From Drosophila miranda (Eukaryota; Arthropoda; Insecta; Diptera; Drosophilidae): 64,000 nt of DNA. The position numbers were made by a program, and so were the translations under genes. The DNA lies in the NCBI RefSeq assembly GCF_003369915.1, contig NW_022881654.1, forward strand, positions 1 to 64,000. Reading direction: 5' to 3'. The notes beneath the pieces are model-generated. The model worked only from the letters and a program-made list of their open reading frames with translations. It did no database searches and was not told the origin of the DNA. Positions 53,741 through 64,000 of this stretch are shown here, piece by piece. The stretch's first letter is position 1, and every line of letters starts with the position of its first letter.

Positions 53741-56586
53741 TTTTTTTTTTTGTTGTGTGACTACAGGAAAGCTTCATGCCGACTCAGCCGAAGCCGAAGT
53801 GAGGGACTCTAACCGCTCTTAAACCAACCACACCTATCCCGGATCCCGGCGGTACTGTCGCGAGATATTACTTCGCCGGGGGGAGATGCCCGTAGGGCTC
53901 TTCTCTTAATAATCTCCTTTATCCTTTATCTCCTTGCATTGCGTGCTCTTTCTTCGCGACGCAGTTTGGTAGCCATAGTTACGGCCATGAATCTAATCGC
54001 GGCCCAGTTTCCTTCCGACTCCAGCAGGCATTCTGCCAGGTTTGTCACCGCTGGCATTCTTCCAAGCTTGTTGCTTAGATCCTCTCGTTCTTGCCGAAAT
54101 CTTGGACATTCGAAGAAGCAGTGCTCTGCGTCTTCGATGACCCCTGCGCAGACCACGCAGAAGGGGTCGTCCTCGTGCTTAAACCTATGCAGGTAGGCTT
54201 TAAAGCAACCGTGTCCTGTCAGCAGTTGTGTCAGGTGATACTCCACTTGTCCATGGCTACGGTTCAGCCAACTCTTCAGGTCTGGGATTAGCCTATGGGT
54301 CCATCGCCCTTTGCTGCTGTTATCCCACGAATCTTGCCATTGCAAGATTGTGCGCTGCCTTAAGGCACCTCTGGTGTCCTGGTCCGTAGTCCCCAGGGTT
54401 CGCTGTGCCCTGATTCCTGCGGCTTCTCTTGCCAGCAGATGGATGGGAATCATTCCTGCTACCACAAGCGCGGCGTCTTGGGATACCGTTCTGAATGCGC
54501 AACACACCCTCAGGGCACACAGCCTCTGGACTGCGTTGCATTCTCGGGCATATGTTTTATGCTTCATTGCATCAACCCATATTGGTGCAGCGTACGTTAG
54601 CGTTGAGCCAACTACGCTCGCTAATAGCTTTCGCCTTGGCTGTTTCGGGCCTCCGGTGTTGGCCATGATGCGGGATAGGGCCACTGCCGTCTTTCCTGCT
54701 TTGCTGCTTGCATACGCCATGTGATGCTTGAAGCTGAGTCTGTGGTCAATCATGACCCCCAGGTACTTCAGGCTTGGACTGGAGCTAATAGTGCAGTCTC
54801 CTACTCGGATCGTGGCCGTCTCCACTACTTTCCTGCTGCTTATGAGCACCGCCTCCGTTTTGTGGGTGGCTAATGAGAGATCCCTCCCTGATAGCCATGT
54901 TCTGGGTCTCTCTACCGCGTCGTTGCAGATTTCTTCCGCCGCTTCTTTCTGTTTTGCCACTACGACTATTGCTATGTCGTCAGCAAAGCCTATCACCGTG
55001 GCGCCCATTGGCATATCCATCTTGAGGATTCCATCATACATGATGTTCCACAGCAGCGGGCCGAGGACCGATCCTTGGGGAACTCCTCCAGTGATTTGGT
55101 GCTCACGTGTCCCCTTATCCGTCTCATATATGAGCACTCGGTCTCTTAGGTAGTCCGCGATGATATTTTGCAGATACGGCGGTACTTGAAAGTTTCTCAA
55201 TTCTTCTAGTATGTGATCCCAATTGGCAGAGTTGAATGCATTTTGGACATCGAGTGTTTCCACTATGCAATACTCTTTGGTCCCGTACATCCATCGGGTG
55301 CCATCGATAGCTCGCTTTGCTATCTCACATACCTCGCCGATTGCGTCCACCGTGGACCTGCCTTTGCGAAACCCGTGCTGTCTCGGTGAGAGCTGACGCG
55401 TTACTGCCTTCTCCAGCCTGGTGTGGATTATGCGCTCGAGGATCTTACCCACTGTGTCGAGCATGCAGAGTGGTCTATAGGATGATGGCTCCTCGGTCGG
55501 CTTGTTCCCCTTGGGTAAGAGGACTAGCCGCTGTCGCTTCCATGGTCTGGGGAAGGTCCCTTCGGACATGCACGCATTGAATAACTCCACGTACATTTGG
55601 TCCTGGTGCTTTGCCGTTCTTGATCCGTTGTAGAGCTTCGAGGACTTCTGCTCCCGTGGTGGCTTCTATTTCAGGTGGCGGTATTCTATCCATCACCCTC
55701 TGGGCTGCCACTTTATCTGGAAATAGGGTTTCTACTATGTTAACCAGCAGATCTGCACACATTGGCGGCGGGGACTGAACACTCGCAGTCTCTTCATTAC
55801 CAGCCCGTATGCGTAGCCCCAAGGGTTCGCATCTGCGTCATCGCAGAGCTTTTCGAAGCATTTGCGCTTGGCATCCTTGATCTTCCTCTTCAAGCAGCGT
55901 CTGGTTTCCTTATATTCTCCTTGGAGCCTCTCGAATTCCGGGGAACCGCTCGAACGCTGGTATAGTCGTCTTTTCCGCTGGCACTCCTGCCTGGCGCTAC
56001 CTATTGCAGCGTTCCACCAATACGTTGGCCTGCGGTTGTTCAGGCTTCTTCTTTTCCTTAGCATGGAGGCATCACATGCTTCCAGCGTATGTATAGCCAG
56101 TTGGCTTGCTCTCTCTTCAGCCGTACCGTTGGTCTCGTAGTCCTCAAACATGGCCCGGACCATATCCGGCTCTAGCGTTTCGGTATTTTTTTTTTTTTTT
56201 TTTTTTTTTTCGTGTGAGTCTGTAGATGTAGCTAATACCAAAGGCTCAAGAATTGATGTCCATGCGGAACGGACAGAAGATAACAAAAGTCCAAAAAGTA
56301 ACAAAAAAATTGTTAACTAGGAACAAACAATTTTTTTTTTTTTTAACACAGAATTTCTTATTTTTTTTCACATATGAGGGCTTGGTGGTCACTCCCGGTG
56401 TATAAGCCACTAACTTCCCACGTTGTCCTGCGGCTGAGGCTGCTGCTCACGAACGTAAGGTCTATTATAGACCCCGTTCCAGCTCTGCCGAACGTCTGCT
56501 GTGTGCCTGTGTTCAGCAGTACGGCATCCAACGTCGCAAAGCATTCTAAGAGCGCCTGTCCCCTTGGGTTCGTTCTCGGGCATCCC
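53741..56586 (-). mobile_element. R1-clade non-LTR retrotransposon, 5'-truncated (element 1)
   Basis: The 3' poly(A) appears as T-run 53741-53751. Then a 3' UTR, reverse transcriptase, and an endonuclease remnant (56374-56586, GTGSIIDLTF and SDHQAL, typical of APE endonucleases) where the element is cut. A/T-rich sequence with two A-runs (56188-56350) separates endonuclease and RT and looks like a later insertion or slippage. Confidence 0.85.
53926..55596 (-). pseudogene. R1-clade reverse transcriptase (element 1)
   Basis: 556 codons open. RT blocks are visible: SSYRPLCMLDTVGKILERII, LSPRQHGFRKGRST, TLDVQNAFNSANWDHIL, GVPQGSVLGPLLWNIMYDGI, VIGFADDIAIVV (catalytic FADD), LKYLGVMIDHRLSFKHH. 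The C-terminus has the CCHC-like VVCAGVIEDAEHCFFECPRF seen in R1-clade proteins. No RNase H. Further upstream coding (55600-56180; YWWNAAIGSARQECQRKRRL, KRKCFEKLCDDADANPWGYA) lies in other frames, so the full ORF2 is broken by frameshifts near 55590 and 55790. Confidence 0.85.
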
Positions 56587-57187
56587 CGAAAATTCAGAAA
56601 GTGCAGTGTTGCAACACGTAGTCAATTGAGGAATAGATAAAGAGAAAAGGTAAACAATGCAGGTGCTTTGCGTGGAAAATAAGAGGAAATACACTAAATA
56701 AAAAGAGACAAGCACTTGCAGAAATAACAATACAGATAAGTAGTAGACTGGAGTGAAGACGACGGAAAAACAGGTAATAAAAGAGATACTACACTGGAAC
56801 AAAGACGAGACAAAACAGGTACAATTGATTTACGTTTACAATATTACAATAAACATAACAATTTAAAATAATGTCTATATCTTTTTCTATAATTACAGGG
56901 AAGATAAGAAACAGCGGAGCATCGGCCGGCATAGCAAAACACAATGTTTGTAAAGACATTGCGTTGCATACCGGCCGACCCCGTCGTCCCCCCTGGACAT
57001 CGAAATTGGCGTCATCCGAAGTCGTCAGAAGTAGGTGCAATTAGCACCTCGTCGTCGTTGTGGCTGTGGCTGCCCTCTTGGAGAACCAGTGGCACTGGTC
57101 CGGCCACCAGCTGGGATCCAGGAGTAGACGGCACACATATTACTGTGGCGACACGGGTCCGGCCGCCAAAGTGAAATGGATGTGTGT
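56587..57187. repeat. Block B fragment (third copy)
   Basis: Corresponds to about 7450-8053 of unit 1, from GAAAATTCAGAAAGTGCAG to the TGTGTG site. Together with the equivalent part of 51518-52550 it brackets the first R1-clade element and the DINE-1. Confidence 0.8.
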
Positions 57188-57328
57188 GTTTTTTTTTTTT
57201 TTTTTTTTTTTATTGGGAAAACAATTTGTATTTATAAAATAACAATTATGGCTTGGGGGGGGTCCGCTCCCGCGAGACTGCCGCTAGGCATTACTTCGCG
57301 GTGCGGGCTGTGGGGTCATCCTTCTGGC

Positions 57329-60263
57329 TTAGTTTGTCCGGCTTCGCTCCAGCCTGCGCAGCTCCTTGATCACGCTTGCTGCCATGTAGGCGACCGCGTT
57401 CCAAGATTGCTCATCGGCTAGCATCTGGTCGGTGAGGGTGTCCACACTCACTTCTGCAAGCGTCTCCCCTAGCCTCGTTCGTTCTTGCGAGAAGCGGGGG
57501 CATACAAAGAAGACGTGCTCTGCATCCTCGTCGACTCCAGGCCCGCAGCAGCTGCAATACGGGTCGTCAGCATGCCTAAAGCGATGCAGGTACTGCTTGA
57601 AGCAGCCATGCCCCGTCAGCAGTTGGCCCAAATAATGGTCCATTTGGCCGTGACTTCTTCGCAGCCATGGGCTAAGCTGGGGAAGGAGACGTCTGGTCCA
57701 CCTCCCTTTTGCCGCTTCGTCCCAGCGCCGTTGCCACTGGGCTATAGTGCGCTCTCGCCGCTCGCTGGCTACCTCCACTCCGCTCTGCCGCTCAGCTGCC
57801 AGGAGATCCAGTGGGACCATGCCTGCCACAATAAGTGCGGCGTCTTCAGACACCGTCCGGAAGCAGCATGTAACCCTCAGGGCACAGCGTCGGTATGCGC
57901 TTCTGCAGTCTCTGCTGTATGTGGAAACCATCATTGCTGGTGCCCACACTGCTGATCCATATAAGATTATGGAGGTGATCACCCCAGCGATGAGCTGCCT
58001 GCTACGCTGCCGTGGTCCCCCTGTATTGGCCATCATCCTGCTTATGGCCGCCGTTGCTGCAGTCGCTTTTGCGCTGGCGTATTCCAGGTGGGCCTTGAAG
58101 TTCAGCCTCTGGTCCATCATTACCCCTAGGTACTTTAGCGCAGGCTTGGTCCTGATGATCGTGCTACCGACTCTCACGCATGCCTGCTCGACCTTTTTTC
58201 TGCTGCTCATTAGCACAGCCTCCGTCTTCTTCTCCGCCAATGCTAGCCCGTTGGCTGCGAGCCAGGCCACTATCCTCCCGACTGCTACGTTGGTTTTCTC
58301 CTCTACGTCTCTTACGTGTTTCGACACTGTCACCAGTGCTATGTCGTCGGCGAAGCCCACCAGGGTGCACCCTTCCGGTAATGTAAGCCGCAGGATATCG
58401 TCATACATCACGTTCCACAGTATCGGCCCTAGGACCGAGCCCTGTGGGACGCTTCGGTGATTTGGTGATGTTCTGCTCCTTCTTCCGTGTCGTAGATCAG
58501 GACGCGGTCCGTGAAATAGCTTCGCAGAGTTCGTGTGATTTGCTCAGATATACCCCTCCTGGTCAGGGCCTCTAGGATGCTCTTCCAGCTGGCAGAGTTG
58601 AAGGCGTTTCGTACGTCTAGTGTACATACTAGGCAGTACTTTTTGTCGCCTCCAGCCCATCGCGTTCCTGCCATGGCTTCCCTGGCAAGGTTTGTCACCA
58701 TCTCGATGGCGTCAGTGGTGCTCCTCTGCTTGCGGAACCCGAATTGGAGGTCGGAAAGTGCGCGACGCTCAGCCAGTTCCGCCTCCAGTCGGTTGCATAC
58801 CATCCTCTCGAAAATCTTGCCCATGGTATCCAGCATGCACAGCGGCCGGTATGACGATGGGTCGTTGAGCTCTTTGCCTGGCTTGGGTATCAGAACAGCT
58901 TTGCGTTCATGCTCGTGGACTGTCCGCTCCGCTAGGCACTGGGTGTACATTGTGGCGAATGCTTCCGGATGGGCTCTAATTATGCATTTTAGTGCTGCAT
59001 TAGGGACTCCATCTGGACCTGCCGCTTTCCCGATCTTCAGCTTACCCGTGGCCTCCAGTACTTCTCTGGCAGTGATGATGGTGGTGGTGTCCCTCAGGCT
59101 AGCTCCATCTACCCTAGCTTCCTCTTGTAAGGGTGGTTGTCTAGGGAATAGGGTGCCGACTATCTCTCTCATATGCACCGGATCCTTGGGCATAGGCTGT
59201 CTGTTTAATCTCCCCATGACTAGTTTGTATGCTCCACCAAAAGGTTCCGCATCGGCCGCATCACAGAGCTCCTTGAAGCATTTGAGTTTGCTGCTTCTGA
59301 TGGCCTCCTTCAGCTCTTTTCTTTTGGCCTTGAATGCCGCGCCATTTCTGCCAAATTGGGCGGAGCCTCTTGCTCGCTGGTAGGCACGCCGAGCTGCGCA
59401 GCACTCCCTCCTGGCCTTGGCAATGTGCTCATTCCACCACGGTACTGGCCGGTGCCTGCTTCCTCCGATCTTTCTTTTTTCATGGCTGCATCACAGGCCG
59501 CTTTGACGGTCCTGTAAACGGCAAGCGCGGATGCTTCAGCATCCCCGGCGGCGCTTAGGTTTTCTGCTGCCGAGAGGAGCGCGGCTCTGCTCAGGCTTTC
59601 CTCCTTGTACCCGGCCTGGAGCACCCGCTGTATCCTTGTTGTGTTCCTGTGTGCAAAGGTTTCCGTCATTACGGCTAAGTGGTCGCTATGGGTGTAAGCA
59701 CTCAGCACTTGCCACTTCGCGTGGCGTGCGAGCTCTGGGCTTGCAAAGGTGAGGTCTATAATAGACTCCCGCCCTGCTTTGCTGAACGTTGGTGTGGTTC
59801 CTGTGTTGAGGAGACAGACGTTCAGGCTTGCAAGCTCGTCCAGGAGCGATGTCCCACGGGGTGTGTTCTTGGCGCTGCCCCAAGTCGTGGCCCAGGCGTT
59901 AAAGTCGCCCGCTATCAGGACCGGCGATTTGCCTCGTGCGTCGTTAGCGATGTTGCTGATGATCGCCTCATACTCCTGCTGCGTGAACCTTGGTGCTATG
60001 TAGCAGCTGTAGACAAAAGTCCCACTGTGCTTAGCTCTCACATATCCCACTCTGGATGCTCTGTGGGTAAGCTGGCCTGGTTGTGGGCCACAGCTCCAGA
60101 TTGCTGCTCCTCCGTCTGAGCTTTGCTGCCAGACTCCTTCGTGTTTTTTGCCGTACGGCTCGCTGAGTAGCGCTATGTCGATCTTCTGCTCCAGGACTGT
60201 TTGCGCCAACAGATCCTGAGCAGCTCGGCAGTGGTTTAGGTTGAGCTGCAGGAGCTTAACCAT
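57329..60263 (-). pseudogene. R1-clade ORF2: endonuclease and reverse transcriptase
   Basis: The true ATG is at 60261-60263; ORF1 stops with a TAA (60256-60258) that overlaps it. Endonuclease: LLQLNLNHCRAAQDLL, ALLSEPYG, VLIAGDFNAWATTWGS, GRESIIDLTF, HSDHLAVM. A frameshift near 59480 separates it from RT (LIPKPGKELNDPSSYRPLCM, DLQFGFRKQRSTTDAIEMV, LDVRNAFNSASWKSIL). A 2-bp loss near 58450 in the GVPQGS block causes a second frameshift. After it come LVGFADDIALVTV, LKYLGVMMDQRLNFKAH and a C-terminal CCHC-like motif (CSCCGPGVDEDAEHVFFVC). Nicking and target-primed reverse transcription would be its jobs; as it stands it is inactive. Confidence 0.87.
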
Positions 60264-60660
60264 CAACCAGTTTTGCTAGTGCCTTCATATACTCAAGGCA
60301 GCTGCGGCTGAGGGCCGAGTGGGCTGCTGAGCGGACGTCTCCTGGCTTGCCAGCGCATAGTATGCACATTGGCGGGTTGTTGCACTGGTTGTGCTTGTGC
60401 CCCTCCCCACCACATTTGTAGCATGCATTGCTTGACACAGGCCGCTTGGATCTGCACCTGGCTGTAGTGTGTCCATAGGCCATGCACTTGAAGCAGCGGG
60501 TTGGCGCAATCCGTTGCCGCACGCGGCAGACAACCCAGCCGATTCGAACTTTTCCGAGCTTGTAGCATATTGGATATTACCAAACCTTCACGGAAGGCTG
60601 AGCAGGTGATGGTTCGTCTCCCGTCCGGGCACGTGCTTGTTCCGGCTTCCGTCTCATCGG
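60256..60660 (-). pseudogene. R1-clade ORF1 C-terminal part with three CCHC knuckles
   Basis: CFKCMAYGHTTARC, CYKCGGEGHKHNQC and CILCAGKPGDVRSAAH-x6-C, ending LAKLVDG. This is the RNA-binding end of an R1-type Gag. Upstream, VRIGWVVCRVRQRI and TCSAFREGLVISNML can be read across frames back to about 60660, then homology is lost. ORF1 and ORF2 overlap by 3 bases or more through ATGGTTAA. Confidence 0.82.
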
Positions 60661-62854
60661 CAAGAAATGGAGGGGTTTTTTTATTTCCCAGAACGGACGG
60701 GACACAGCTCTACTCCAACAATCATAATACTGACACAGTAGCGTTCATTAAAATTTCACGTGCAAGCGAAGTATCGACACAAATATGTACAAGAGCAAAT
60801 ACACCTAACTACACACACACGGACACATACACACATACAAGTCGTGCCACGGTGTTGTTGTGACCACTCATGCCCACCCTACCATGATCACCGCTCCCGG
60901 TTCATCCGGTGATCCCATAAAGAAGGCTCTTACAGCCTCCTATCCAACCCCATTACCCTCCTTTGCCCAGCATGGTCCCCGCATATAGAACTCTAGCCCC
61001 GATTCATGTTAAATCCTATATTTCATATTGAGCAATAGCACATGCATCGCACTAGTAAACTAATAAATGATTAACTCTTAATAATACACTTTAGATTGAA
61101 ATTTAACTTACAAATTGAAAGAAGGGAAGGGTACATATCTCCAGCTTTTATGTTAGGCAAATAGATAATAATAATAAATAAATATGCAAAAGGAATGTAA
61201 AAACTGTGCGCCGCGATCGTTATGCAGGTCAGTTATTCAAGTGCATTAGCGAAAGCAACCGCAAGTAGAAAGCATAAAAGAACGTCAGAGCGACCAGCCT
61301 CGCATCTTCCCTTTTGTGCCTTGTTCTTAAGAGGGCTGGTTCTTATGCGCGTCGTAAGCGCTTATGGTTGCCAGCAGGGCATAAGGGAGAGCGCACAGCC
61401 TCTCTTAAGCGACGAAGCCCCTGACTACGTGAGGTTTTTTTTTTTCGGTCATGCAATAAATAGTTGCTCATAACAAACAAACTCCAATATTTTATCTTTA
61501 TGTTTTGGGATCACTTACGGCCTTCCTTTGATTTGTTTTAATAAATGCGTTGAAACAGCGATGAAAGCGCTTCCATGGACTGCGGCAACGTTCCTAAAAC
61601 GAAAGCTGGAGAAATACTTTTACAAAAAAAAAACTCACGCTCTCTTCTGCCGTTTAACCGTTGTTCACTTTCGCCCTGTCACACATTCCACTTGCTATTT
61701 CTTCCGAACAGAATTTAAAAACGCAACCAAAAGAAATTTACTAAGCTAATTACACTAATGACACTATAGCATAAAAATAGGAATCAGCGGTTACACTGAT
61801 GGATATAAAAAAAACGACAGTCGTTGCCGCCGGCTTCACATCTGGGCACTCCTCGGCACTTCGTATGGGGAAACGAAAATAGGTCGAGACCCAGATCTAT
61901 ATTTCGGGTAGAAATTGGCTGACCGTTTACATAGCTTTAATAATTTCCGCAGAATTGGACGGCCTCCAATATATCGCGGGTCCGTGACACATAAGTGGCT
62001 CGCGCCCGCAAAGCGACTGATGAGCCGATCTTTTACGCCTCCCGCTTTGTGCTGCTCGGCCTAGCGCTGGGAATTTTTGGTACGGAGCTGTAGTTGGGCG
62101 AGGAGCATAAGTCCCTTGCCGCGGGCGGAGGCCCTAATATCGGGGAAATTGTTGTTGCGAGCTTTCGTATTGGGGTTCAGACAGGTACCCAAACGATTGC
62201 CCGAAGTTTAAGCCGGTACTAACCGCCAATCTGAAAGATTAATTTCCTACAATAAAAAAAAAGCACTACCCTACGCCACGAGTGTATGTGGTGTATATTA
62301 GCGACGCTGAAATACATACCAATTGAGATTGGCACTTAACACACTTTTACTTTATAAACGCACAATATTTCTTTCTTTTTGCTGTATTCAGCTGTTAAGA
62401 TCTTTTCCCGGTTTTTATTCTTTTTTTTTCTTTATACTTGGACTGGACAAAAATAGCACGTCTGTCTTCGCCAACAGTTTTTCTTCCAAGAGACCGAGGC
62501 TAGATCTGCACAGTCTGAGACCCCCCAGTACAGCGTTAAACTTGAGAATCCTCCATTTTCGAATTGACGCCGTAATTATTTTACAAGTTTCAACTCAAAA
62601 AAACAGAAAAAAAAACCGCTCTCCTTCGTTTACCTTTTAACTTGAATTGAGGCGGCAAAGTTGAGTAACATAGGGAGACCAATATCCCTTCTTGGTACTT
62701 TTCCAAATGTTCCCTTTTGTGGATCCCAGTATTTATACCTTTTTTTTATACGTTACTCTTTCAAACCACTTCAAATCCCCCCTACCAAAATCACACTTTG
62801 GGGAAGAAGGACCAAAAGGGTGATTCCCACTTAGAGCGATTTTTAACCATGGTG
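60661..62854. other. Unassigned, low-coding region
   Basis: AT-rich sequence with an AC-rich tract (60812-60840), T-runs (61437-61446, 62400-62430) and no recognisable protein. The right-hand part (about 61800-62854) is downstream of the integrase below and probably holds that element's 3' UTR and LTR. A purine tract on the minus strand at about 62770-62790 (GGTAGGGGGGA) could be its polypurine tract. I could not find a repeated LTR within the window. Confidence 0.4.
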
Positions 62855-64000
62855 CTACTGTTTGATATCTTTGGCATGGAATTTGCCGATCAGACGTCCT
62901 TGCAGATCCTCTAGCTCGTAATAGGCTTGACCCAACTGTCGCCTTACCCGGGACTTCACAAAAACGGGAGCCAACTTGGCATTAAATCCTTTCACGAAAT
63001 TACTTTGCTGGAAATTTCGACGGTAAACCTCCTGTCCCTCTCTGAATGATACCTCCTTACTTCGAAGGTTATACGTCTTTTCATTTCGTTCGTGCTGAGC
63101 CCTCATTGCCTCCTTTGCCGTGCCACGCATCAGGTCAAATGAGTCGTCCCTAGAAAAATGCACGCAACGATCTTCTAACATCTCTAGCTGCCTCAACAAC
63201 TGATACGTGGTACCATTCGTGATCATCTGTTGCCCAAACGCCAACTGGTACGGACTCGCCTTTACGGCACTGTGCACAGCCGATCTTAACGCACATGCTA
63301 CACTGCTGAGCTGCTCATCCCAGTTACCTTGGTCAGTATTTATGTAGGCTTTGATTGCTGCCAAGATAGATCTGTTAACTCGCTCGGACGCGTTAGCCTG
63401 CGGAGCGTAAACGGCGGTGTAAGCGTGCTCTATGCCATACTTCTGCAGCAAGGAGTTGAATGCATGGGACTTAAATTGGACGCCGTTGTCCGAGACTAGC
63501 TTTTCCGCATGAAATAATTGTTCCTCAATGTATGGTACGATGGCGTCGGCGGTAAATTTTCTTACGGGTTTAATAAACGGAAAGTTGGAAAAATGATCTA
63601 ACACCACAAATATCCCGACATTCCCACTACGACTTCTAGGATACGGTCCCAGAAAATCTACGTAGAGCTTCTGGAAGAACCGTTCTGTTTCCCCCGTTTT
63701 TGCTAGTGGCGGTCTTAAAGGTCTATTTGGATGCTTAGTACACTTACAAATTTCACACCGGTTTATGAACTCTTTGACATCTTTTAACAACGTCGGCCAA
63801 TAATAGTAGCGCCGAACCTTTTCGAGCGTTTTATTTATGCCTCCGTGTGCAGATAGGGCGTGCTCGTGGGCCTTTTTTAGGACCGAATCTATGAGCCCCT
63901 TGGGAATCCAAATTTTCCAACAGAGTTCATCCGCTACCCTTTCGCCTGTTGCGTGCTCGGTGCGACGATATATATGCATGCCTACCACCTTTACATCTGG
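62855..64000 (-). CDS. Ty3/gypsy pol C-terminus: integrase (runs off window)
   Basis: Open for at least 377 codons and still open at the right edge. Integrase features in order: HHCC zinc domain (AHEHALSAHGGINKT then RCEICKC), catalytic core with D (LYVDFLGPYPRS), D (KLVSDNGVQFKSH) and E (APQANASERVNRSI), then a basic C-terminal domain ending GRLIGKFHAKDIKQ. All three catalytic acids are present, and no frameshift is visible, unlike nearly everything else here, so this is the youngest-looking element. No envelope ORF follows. Orientation matches the gypsy fragment of units 1 and 2, but those lack integrase, so I cannot say whether they are the same family. Confidence 0.9.
   Translation of the reverse strand, partial: PDVKVVGMHIYRRTEHATGERVADELCWKIWIPKGLIDSVLKKAHEHALSAHGGINKTLEKVRRYYYWPTLLKDVKEFINRCEICKCTKHPNRPLRPPLAKTGETERFFQKLYVDFLGPYPRSRSGNVGIFVVLDHFSNFPFIKPVRKFTADAIVPYIEEQLFHAEKLVSDNGVQFKSHAFNSLLQKYGIEHAYTAVYAPQANASERVNRSILAAIKAYINTDQGNWDEQLSSVACALRSAVHSAVKASPYQLAFGQQMITNGTTYQLLRQLEMLEDRCVHFSRDDSFDLMRGTAKEAMRAQHERNEKTYNLRSKEVSFREGQEVYRRNFQQSNFVKGFNAKLAPVFVKSRVRRQLGQAYYELEDLQGRLIGKFHAKDIKQ

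Larger units (their letters stand above)
57188..60660 (-). mobile_element. R1-clade non-LTR retrotransposon (element 2)
   Basis: Long T-run at 57188-57212 marks its 3' poly(A) tail. It contains the C-terminal half of ORF1 and essentially all of ORF2. A different family from element 1 (RT motifs FADDIALVTV versus FADDIAIVVV, many differences). The 5' end is lost near 60660. Confidence 0.88.

Noticed and set aside
61222..61749. Short ORFs in the region right of the second R1 element
   Set aside because: No motifs, AT-rich, none longer than about 85 codons; consistent with chance.

Overview
This looks like Drosophila nuclear DNA, most likely from the obscura group. There are no bacterial operons. 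The genes have short GT-AG introns of about 50-100 bp, and most of the sequence is retrotransposon and transposon debris. DINE-1/INE-1-type Helentrons carry the diagnostic internal (GTCY)n tract. The only host genes I recognise are pieces of the mitotic kinesin-5 gene (Klp61F-like) and of a neighbouring two-pore potassium channel (K2P). Amplified, TE-loaded fragments of a spindle-motor gene suggest a multicopy sex-chromosome amplicon of the D. miranda/D. pseudoobscura type. That assignment is inference.

Layout. A tandem unit of about 20.3 kb occupies 1-20340, 20341-40645 and 40646-52550 (third copy partial). Reading left to right, each unit holds: (a) an antisense kinesin 5' half and a K2P scrap; (b) an array of tiny exon/intron-like modules interrupted by a dead PIF/Harbinger element with clear terminal inverted repeats; (c) an unidentified ORF and two adjacent perfect hairpins; (d) a long non-coding stretch with about ten copies of GGTCCGGCCRCC; (e) a degenerate Jockey-type ORF1 (three CCHC knuckles, polyQ, minus strand) with no reverse transcriptase behind it; (f) a Ty3/gypsy gag-protease-RT fragment (minus strand) with a primer-binding site and probable LTR, broken by a DINE-1; (g) a K2P pseudogene; (h) an inverted duplication of Klp61F.

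The inverted duplication is the main result. At 18585-21311 and again at 38880-41625, a short plus-strand copy (5' UTR, exon 1, intron 1, part of exon 2) faces a longer minus-strand copy (exons 1-3). The arms are about 630 bp and the spacer about 1.47 kb, so a transcript from either strand could fold into a long hairpin. No copy encodes a complete kinesin. The plus arm is cut inside the P-loop, and the minus copy lacks the stalk and tail and carries frameshifts. The arrangement suggests a source of double-stranded RNA against Klp61F rather than a motor protein.

Unit 3 departs from the others after about 51560. The gypsy/LTR/K2P module is absent and the ORF1 element continues into its own 5' flank. 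Then come a DINE-1 (52559-53740), a 5'-truncated R1-clade retrotransposon (53741-56586), a duplicated fragment of the ORF1-element flank (56587-57187), a second, longer R1-clade element (57188-about 60660), about 2.2 kb that I cannot assign, and the 3' end of a Ty3/gypsy pol with an intact integrase ORF running off the right edge. Many single-base indels, often in homopolymers, separate the units. Some may be long-read consensus errors, so reading-frame claims carry that caveat. I see no tRNA, rRNA or CRISPR.
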